Assembly: GCA_028015205.1 (NCBI GenBank)
Contig: CM051514.1
Coordinates: forward strand, 23,576,150 to 23,640,149
Source of the DNA: Mytilisepta virgata
Lineage: Eukaryota; Mollusca; Bivalvia; Mytilida; Mytilidae
DNA length: 64,000 nt
Reading direction: 5' to 3'
In this document: piece by piece, positions 57,083 to 64,000 of the stretch
Layout: each line of letters starts with the position of its first letter
How positions within the stretch are numbered: the stretch's first letter is position 1
Made by a program: the position numbers and the translations under genes
The notes under the pieces: model-generated
What the model was told of the DNA's origin: nothing
What the model saw: the letters and a program-made list of their open reading frames with translations, nothing else
The model's database searches: none

Positions 57083-57900
57083 TATCCACTCAAATATTAG
57101 GCATTTGCATGAGCGTGTCTTTGGAGAAGGTATGGAAAATTAAAATAAACGTGTATATGCCTTAAATCCTAAAGATGCGTTTTTGGAAAAAAAATCATGT
57201 ACGCTTGTGACCATAACTTTGAAAAGCAGAAACATAAGATTGTTACGATTTATATTGAATAAGAAAAAAATATTACACGAGATTCTGGGACAAAGACAGT
57301 CTGCAAAGGGTCTAAAGAAGAAAAGCAATTATTTAATCCATTTTCCTCTAACGCAAGGAACACTTCCACTTCATAGAGTTTGAAAACTTTTTGCATTAAT
57401 GCGATAAATTTAGTGGTATAACCCTTGTTCATTATTATATTTGGAGGGTGTTTAATCCGTTATACACCATTAACTTCTGTCAACTGTTGCTTTATTACCT
57501 TTCCGTAATATAGATACGTATATTGGCAAAGGAAAGTGAAAAAATGAATAAATGAATGAAATATAAAACGAAATTACGTAACTTTTTGCATTATGGTTAC
57601 GGAAACTGGGCTACCATGGTGTGACATATGAATTTGAATGGATTTTTTTCTGTTTACTGATACTTTGATGTTAGAGGTCCCTTACCTTTAAGATTGTTGC
57701 TTCAATATTTATTCTGACGCATTTTTTTATCACACTTTTAAGTAAAGCGCTTCGAGTTTTTTTGTTTTTATTTTTTTTTTTTTTTTTTTTGCCCCTTTTA
57801 ATTTTTGTTAACGGACAATGTTAAGCACTTAGAGTAAATTTCTATTTTATATAGCGCTTTATTAACCAACTAGGTATAATTATAGCTAAAATGCATGTGT
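57083..57900. other. Gene-free stretch
   Basis: AT-rich. A poly-T of about 22 is interrupted by A at about 57769-57790. Short frames on both strands overlap at 57140-57430 without motifs. Confidence 0.4.
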
Positions 57901-57914
57901 ATTACAAATTTCAC

Positions 57915-58350
57915 AACAGGGCCATTACGACAAAACTGGGCATTATTACAGGGCCGATTATGAAAAAACAGGGCCATTATGAAATCATAAAATTAAAGAT
58001 GGCTACACATTTCTGAGGATTTTGTCGCATGGAATTTTTTGTTGTTGATTGTGCTGATCGTAGAATTCTGTTTTATGCTATTGACTATAAAGAATTTCTA
58101 TTCAGCCGCAATTTGTTAAAAAGACTGTATTTCAACCTTTTTCACACCGGAAACTGATAGAAATTAGCAGACGACAGGTAAGAAATGCAATGTCTGTTGA
58201 CAATCCAGTAGAGCTCTTGCGTTGCGAAATAGCAATCAACTTGTATCTACTATAATGGGGCGAACACTTAACATAAATTAACATTTTGGGCCATTACAAC
58301 CTTCCTCGGGTCATTATTACAGACCTTGGACACATTACAGGGCCATTATA
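57915..58350. repeat. Two clusters of CAGGGCCATTA motifs
   Basis: CAGGGCCATTACGAC, ACAGGGCCGATTATG and ACAGGGCCATTATGA lie at 57918-57982. Related GGGCCATTACAACC, GGTCATTATTACAG and ACAGGGCCATTATAAA lie at 58288-58350. The spacing is irregular. They may be the two ends of one about 430-bp repeat. Confidence 0.45.
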
Positions 58351-58400
58351 AAAACACCCATTTCTTAATACTATAATATAAATTGTGTATAATATTATAT

Positions 58401-58646
58401 GCTGTTGGCTCGGCCAATGATGCAAGCACAGCAATAGCCCTTTCCAGAAACTCATTTCCGGTATCACGATTCTCATTCTAAAATTATAATTTGAAGTTAT
58501 TTTCGTTACTTTACTTCCATTTCCGGCGAACGAAACTTTTTCTAGCCTTTGTATGTAGCACAGTATGGCTGCCCCCATTAAACAAAGACTTTTCTAAATG
58601 ACCCATATGTAGAAAATGCATATGCTCCTATAGCGCTCGCTAATAT
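58401..58646 (+). repeat. Promoter-like duplicated unit, copy 2
   Basis: Same strand and order as 31525-31790: 'GGCCAATGATGCAAGCACAG', 'CCTTTCCAGAAACTCATTTC', 'GAAACTTTTTCTAGCC', 'ATGGCTGCCCCCATTAAACA' and 'GAAAATGCATATGCTCCTAT'. It lacks the exact ACTTCCGG but has ATTTCCGG. The conserved ten-codon frame again ends at TAA. Confidence 0.65.
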
Positions 58647-58921
58647 ATATAATATATTTTTTTAGTTGTAATTATTTATCGTCAAAATTTTCATCAGTAA
58701 TAAAAAAAAATTACAATGATACGAGATTTTTTTTATTTATTAATGACACAGAAACAAAATTCAATGTAATTTGTAAGAGAGAGACAGAGAACAGAGCTTA
58801 ATATTTACACAAATGATAATTTTATTGTCACCATGACAATGATGACGCCGTTCAGATTAACACAAATATGTAGAAATATTCGTAAGGTTTATTTTTCTCT
58901 CTTTTTGTATTGAATTGTATT

Positions 58922-59006
58922 TGGGTTTTTTTTTTTTGTTTGTTCTTTGGTTGTTTTTACTAGTTAGTTTTTTTTGTGTGTGTGTGTGTTTTTTTTGGGG
59001 GGGGAC
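58922..59006 (+). repeat. T/GT/G simple-sequence tract
   Basis: T-run, TGTTTG, T-run, (TG)n, T-run and finally GGGGGGGG. It has the same T-before-G polarity as the tracts at 29709, 32663 and 32820. Confidence 0.75.
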
Positions 59007-59009
59007 AGT

Positions 59010-61035
59010 TTGGATTAGTTGGGAGGAATAAAAGCAATTGTAATGACAAGCCTGTGTGCTGATAATTAAAGCTAGTATAACCCCTCCTCACCCAGTATTC
59101 TATAGCATCTATGGTTATTTCCCTATATATGCAAGTTGAATTAAAGACTTTTGCATATAGGCCTGTTTCTAACTCAGTTATCTTTAACCCCCGAAGGCAA
59201 TATATAACGGTTAAATTGACAATTTATGTATTGTTTGCAGCCATTTGTAATTTATTAACTCCGTTTCTGACAAATTTGTTTAATTATCTACACAAGGCTA
59301 TGGTACCTGTAACACGTGGTCCGAAATACAATGATCAATGACTTTTTCAGGGTAACATCTTGATGCGTTCCGATCGATGTGTCGCCAACTGCCGCCAAAT
59401 TGTATATTCGGGAATTATTCAACTGAATAGCAACATCGAATCATAAACACACCGGTAATTTTGATAAAAAATATTTCTTTTGTTGAACAGCTTATTTCAA
59501 TATTTCTTAAACTACCATTTGTGTGTGTAGATTTGTGCGATAACGGTAATGTCTAAATCATTTTATGAATGAAAATCAATAAACACAGACATAAAAAGTG
59601 CATTAATTTGCATTCCATAAGGTTTACGGTTTTTCTAGATTCAAGGTGTTACCAAAACCGTTATAAGGAAAACGGTTTAATGAATTAGATGTAATTTATT
59701 ATCGAAAATTTAAATTGATAAAATGTAACTAATATTTATAACTTCTTTCTGAAATAGGGTTTGATGTTGGACGCAACAAAATAGTATATAACACGGTTTA
59801 TAGATCATAGAGGGTTTGGATGGGGTTTACAGAATAGAGTTTAATGACCTAAAAATATACGAATAGAGAACGATGACCTATAAAAATAAAGAATAGAGAA
59901 TAAGGGTGCGCTTTAATATGAAGAAAATATTTTTAAAAGAATAAAGAAGTTGAGGAGCAAATACAAAAACAAAGAAACTGTACCTAATAACGAAAATTGC
60001 TGTAAAATATATATATTGTATTAGGTTACTTCGAAACAGATTCATGTCTCTTGCAATCTGTCTAGAGTAATGTAGTTCCTTTGACGATGTAATTATGTTA
60101 TTATTCCAGGGACTACTTACTGACTTAATAAACCTTAGTTTTAACTCATTGTATACGGCAGTTGTGAATTTCTCATCCAAAACATTTCAGCCTCACTATA
60201 TTTTACAGAATAAGCAGTTTTTTAACAGAACACACAAAAATCGGGACCAACAGTAACCGAATATCTAGAATTTGTAAACCCTCCCTTCGAAACAATTCGG
60301 ACCTTTTTCACAGTACGAAATAGGGGTAAGAGATTTAGTAGAACTAAACATTTTTCTAATCAACACAAAATTAACAACAAAGTTATAAAGTATTTCGTCT
60401 GATTTTAAACCTTTTCAAATTGTTGTCTGAATTTTCGCAACATATTTTTAAACCAGTACATCTAAAGTATATTTCAGACTTGTTGACTTCTGTACGTTTT
60501 TAACATTTAAAAAATTCGGATCTGCGATCGGATCGGATCTGACGAAACATTTGTTTTCTACTTAAAACTATATGAGTTAACAATTTTTCCATAAATTGCG
60601 TAATTTACTGTCAAAACATGTAGCTGTAACAAACATCTGCATCATTATTTTAATGCAATTTTACAGACCGCCTAACTTATAAAAAAAAAAGATTAGGATG
60701 ATAGAACTGAATTTCAAATTTTAGGACCAATAATATGTGTTTCTTTGACTTAACCAAGAAACAAAATCACAAACACATGCAGTTTCATATTCAAAATCCT
60801 GTTTCTTAACAGCCAATTAATTTTTAACCCTTTAATTCTTCATTTTGCTGTAGAAAAACTCAGTATTTTACGATATGTGTTACTTTGAACCTCGATGGTT
60901 ACCACGGTGACCCTATTTATCTTCATGTGTAAAATCAAATATAATTGTATTATAACGATATAAGAAATGACGTATCATGAAAATAAACTGCATATACAGC
61001 AAAATTTTTAAGATCATAGTTTATATCCTGATTTA
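59010..61035. other. Gene-free stretch
   Basis: AT-rich. Frames of up to 100 codons (for example 60180-59878, minus) lack motifs and good codon usage. No repeats shared with other positions were noticed. Confidence 0.4.
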
Positions 61036-61037
61036 CA

Positions 61038-61132
61038 CAGGTCCTGCATTTTTTTCACACCTAAAGTGATCCTGTCTTTTTATTTTGCCCAAAATCCTGG
61101 TCCTCCCTTTTTATTTCAAATTTGATCCTACA
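61038..61132 (+). repeat. Repeat family R3, copy
   Basis: 'CAGGTCCTGCATTTTTTTCA', 'AGTGATCCTGTCTTTTTATT', 'TTGCCCAAAATCCTGGTCCT' and 'TTTCAAATTTGATCC'. It matches the copy at 40798 and the inverted one at 32862. Confidence 0.7.
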
Positions 61133-61235
61133 AATTTGATTTGGTCATGGACAATTCGTAAAGATGGACGACAAATGATTCCTGCATGCCTCGGACAATC
61201 TTCATTGTAAGGTTTATTATAATAGCAATTTCTCT

Positions 61236-61633
61236 TTAAGGATGCTCGCTGGTCATGTTTTGGTCTTTTTGTCAGATTTTCGGAATCCTCGGGTTTTATC
61301 CATTTCATAAACATGAAATATTTTGATGAACCCCCACTTTTTCTTTTATAATTCAATCATATATATATACCTTAAAATGGTATTTGACAAAATTTTTTGA
61401 AATCCTTTTCATTTTTCATACATTTTGAGAGACTGAAGTTGTCAATGCAAAGACAATGAAAAATACAGAGAAAACCCATTTCCTGCAAATTTTCAAGGCC
61501 TTGTAGCTCTAAAATGAGCACATGAACCTATATTTTTTTCTTGCTTATTTGTTTACTATTCATATGTTCTTTCAAACTAAAACACCTATTTCAAATCCTA
61601 TTTATTTCCTATTAGAGGAGTGATCATCCTTAA
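61236..61633 (+). mobile_element. TTAA-ended MITE, copy D
   Basis: A 398-bp copy with TTAAGGATGCTCGCTGGTC at the left and GAGGAGTGATCATCCTTAA at the right. The 81-codon minus-strand frame crossing its left end is not shared as a protein by the other copies. Confidence 0.8.
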
Positions 61634-61639
61634 TGTCAA

Positions 61640-63080
61640 AGTTCCGAGTTCAAATTTATGAACCAATTTTAGCAAACGTAATATTGTTCCATTGATTAAT
61701 CAAATTAAAGGTTAATAGGGTTGGTCAATTATTTTCAGATTTTAATGAACAAATATATTAGAGAACATTTTTTCACGCTTCATTAAAAACAGAAATTCTG
61801 TAGTTTCTGTATTTAAATGATATCCTAATATCTTCATAACACTTAAAAGCGTGAAATTTATCCAAATTTGATAATTATTGTCTCTTTGAAATGTTGTATT
61901 TGTCAAGATAATACTTAATTTAAGGGTTTATTTAAAATTCAGAATATTGCATTGTTATTAGCCTACACAAAAGATTTGTTAAATTTTATTTAATACATTA
62001 GCTGATTTATCACTATATAAATTTCAAAAATATTTTAAACAAATCACATGTTTAGAAAATTGAACCAATATTTTCTGGTCTCTTGAATTTTTATTAGGAA
62101 TTCCAGGTGATATTTTATACTCTTTGGACATTTAATACCAAAATCTGTACTCTAAAAATAATTGGCTTAAATATTAAAAAAATTATAATCTACGACATAA
62201 TATCCGTACGTTGTTACCAATTTAAGGGAAACTTTCGTAACTGTTTTGATAAAGCAGTGTTGACATGTGGTTATAATAGAAATGTAATACATGTATTAAA
62301 AACAAAGGCACTGAAGTAATGGTATAACACTACCACAAAAAACGTAAATGTTGGCGTCCAAAAGCTTAAAAAAAACCTCAAAAGTCAAAAAGGAACATTG
62401 AGGATATAAAAAATGAAAACTAAAAACTTCGCTGTTCAAACCTGGGCATAATCGCGCTACGTAGAGAAATTCCAGCGTAGGTTTTACAATTTTTTACATT
62501 GTTTATCGTCAGAGTAGAATGGCTTTTTTAAAACATTGTGCTTCTCTTTCCATTATTTTATTACAAAATATTTTTTAAATCAACAGTAAATATAGCCGTC
62601 ATCTATATATTTTTACTTTAAATGACCCAATTAGACAACAAAATTAGGTCAAAAGGGGTAATTCCCGTAAGAGCAATTTGCATATTCTGAATCTGTTAAC
62701 ATTACCAATTGCATTATATAATATCTTAGATACTTGATCATAATTTATTCTTTTTTGTTATTTCGTCCATAAATGAAGTTTTTACTTTAATTGTCGTCAG
62801 TTCTTTAATCTTGTTGATCATAATTTTTATTTTATCGGTTTGTGATGTAATATTGTCATTTGTTCTTAAAAGCGTAAAAAAAAACCGACATTATGAATCT
62901 AATACCGGTAGTAACCTGATTTTAAATAAGTTTGCATCATATTTTTTGTTTTTGTTTTTTCGACTGTGAATATTGCAAATGGCGAACATAATTTTTTTTG
63001 TTGTTCCTGATGTCATCGAATTGAATTGCGATTAACACCTGAAGGGGTGATTTATGTTGGGTAAAGTGTTGGAGTATAAT
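61640..63080. other. Gene-free stretch
   Basis: AT-rich, with A and T runs. One 70-codon plus frame at 62107 starts just after an acceptor-like TTTATTAGGAATTCCAG, but its composition matches the background. I see no gene. Confidence 0.4.
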
Positions 63081-63089
63081 GATGTTGTT

Positions 63090-63255
63090 GGATAGTGTTG
63101 CGAAGGATGCAGTCCAGACTTGTCAAGGTAGTACTGGAAAGCCTTCCGTCGGATGGGGACGTTAAATCCAAGGTCCCATGTTTCACACCTTCATGTAAAA
63201 GAACCCACCCAACAGCTCCTTGTGAGTTGTCCTTTAGTGGCCGGTCGTGTGTCAA
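63090..63255 (+). repeat. Possible SINE-like repeat
   Basis: 'CCTTCCGTCGGATGGGGACG' with TTAAATCCAAGGTCCCATG, then 'AAAAGAACCCACCCAACAGC' and GTGGCCGGTCGTGTGTCAA. The GGGACGTTAAA.CCAAGGTCCC block resembles a repeat I recall from invertebrate genomes. It is more GC-rich than its flanks. There is no second copy here. Confidence 0.4.
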
Positions 63256-63772
63256 AATTTTCAAATATTTACAAATGACAGTCAAAATTTTCAGTTTGTT
63301 TTGGGATACATGTCTTTATACAGTATCTATGACAGGAGGTTAAGCTATACATAGATTTAGTGTAGATGGATAAACAGATACAAGGCAGATTTCAAATGAA
63401 CAAATTTGTTCGTTCCGTTCCAGAGAAGTTAAATGTTTTCATTTTTGTTAAAGAATAGATTCATGTTTTACCGGTTTAATTTTGTTTGCTTGGTACGAGA
63501 TAGTTCGAGAAGTTCGTTAGCAGAGTAAGCGGCTTGGTTAGACCTTGTAGAAAGTTCAAGTTTTTAACAGCGTATAAATGATGACATTTGTTGTTAAATA
63601 CACTGTGAATGCAGATGTATGCTTATTATTTTCCAGTTTCCCCAAAGTCTTGTGTTAATTGCAGAGCTAATTCATCGAATGTGTTGGCATCACATTAAGA
63701 CCGTCTCACTTGTATTGAAGTTTGAGAACGTGTCAGAACGTACTGTTACTCGTCGTTGAAGAACGGCCAAAA

Positions 63773-63931
63773 ATGCTTTATTTCTGTGTTTGGACTTTTT
63801 TCACCTGCGTCTGGGGATTTTCTGTCAAGGCTGATATATCTTCCATACATCTTTTCTTACTTAGTATCATCCTGTATCAGTTGAGTACATTCTTAATCAC
63901 TTTCAAAAAATGTTGCCTAAGCCTGGGTTAG
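63773..63931 (+). CDS. Possible signal-peptide exon near the window edge
   Basis: From the ATG at 63773 (CCAAAAATGC, A at -3) the frame reads MLYFCVWTFFTCVWGFSVKA, a typical cleavable signal peptide, then continues to a stop at 63929. A spliced first exon could end at GTATCA (63863) or earlier. The GC-elevated leader at 63480-63760 would suit a 5' UTR. No downstream exon lies in the window, so this is speculative. Confidence 0.2.
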   Translation: MLYFCVWTFFTCVWGFSVKADISSIHLFLLSIILYQLSTFLITFKKCCLSLG

Positions 63932-64000
63932 ATTTGGCAACATTTACAATCATTTTTGAAGACATCAAAATAAAATTGTCAAAAATCTGGGACATATGCA

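Noticed and set aside
61111..61356. 81-codon minus-strand frame
   Set aside because: Most of it is the end of MITE copy D; the other three copies do not keep this frame.

Overview
The window looks like nuclear DNA of a bivalve mollusc, most likely a mussel (Mytilidae). It is AT-rich with long non-coding stretches, its genes have GT-AG introns, and it carries many dispersed repeats of kinds I associate from memory with mussel genomes. These include tRNA-derived SINE pieces with a conserved core, a Penelope-like GIY-YIG relic, fold-back elements, and 'tggccgccat' tandem elements. The species call is inference, since no database could be searched.

Two protein-coding genes are well supported. 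On the minus strand at 7122-1821, four exons join in matching phase with consensus splice sites. They encode a 147-residue single-pass membrane protein with a signal peptide, a short Cys/Tyr-bearing ectodomain, one membrane segment, and a Pro/Tyr-rich tail with a PPxY motif. It resembles the small cysteine-and-tyrosine-rich (CYYR1/shisa-like) proteins. On the plus strand at 43203-43889 is an intronless 228-residue bHLH transcription factor of the Fer3/FERD3L (NATO3) type, with a TATA box, an upstream E-box and a downstream AATAAA. Weaker exon-like segments (48515-50821, 29077-29155, 32034-32077, 63773-63931) are listed with low confidence.

Layout: 1-1.8 kb is repeat family R1 and the 3' flank of the membrane-protein gene. 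1.8-7.1 kb is that gene, with a MITE, a SINE fragment and a short tandem array in its introns. 7.1-10.5 kb is sparse sequence with a second MITE copy and fold-backs. 10.5-21.6 kb is a dense repeat zone: minisatellite, Penelope-like relic, R1 copies, LINE tail, hairpins, a nested inverted-repeat element and a large tandem element. 22-31 kb is mostly gene-free but holds a clear retroposed insertion (15-bp target duplication plus poly-A) and an 'ATTACCGCG' motif element. 31-33 kb holds SINEs, palindromic repeats and a promoter-like duplicated unit. 33-42.6 kb is sparse, with a G-quadruplex-type tract and a cluster of four CACGTG E-boxes. 42.6-44.3 kb is the bHLH gene. 44-64 kb is intergenic, with tandem repeats, two more MITE copies, a second copy of the promoter-like unit and other repeats.

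The two genes show no functional link to each other. I saw no rRNA or canonical tRNA gene, CRISPR array, operon or viral gene. The most useful observations are the four-exon gene model, the four-copy TTAA-ended MITE family with one copy 15 bp from a splice donor, the retroposon with exact target-site duplication, the duplicated promoter-like unit and the E-box cluster. I found nothing that I can defend as a new multi-gene system.
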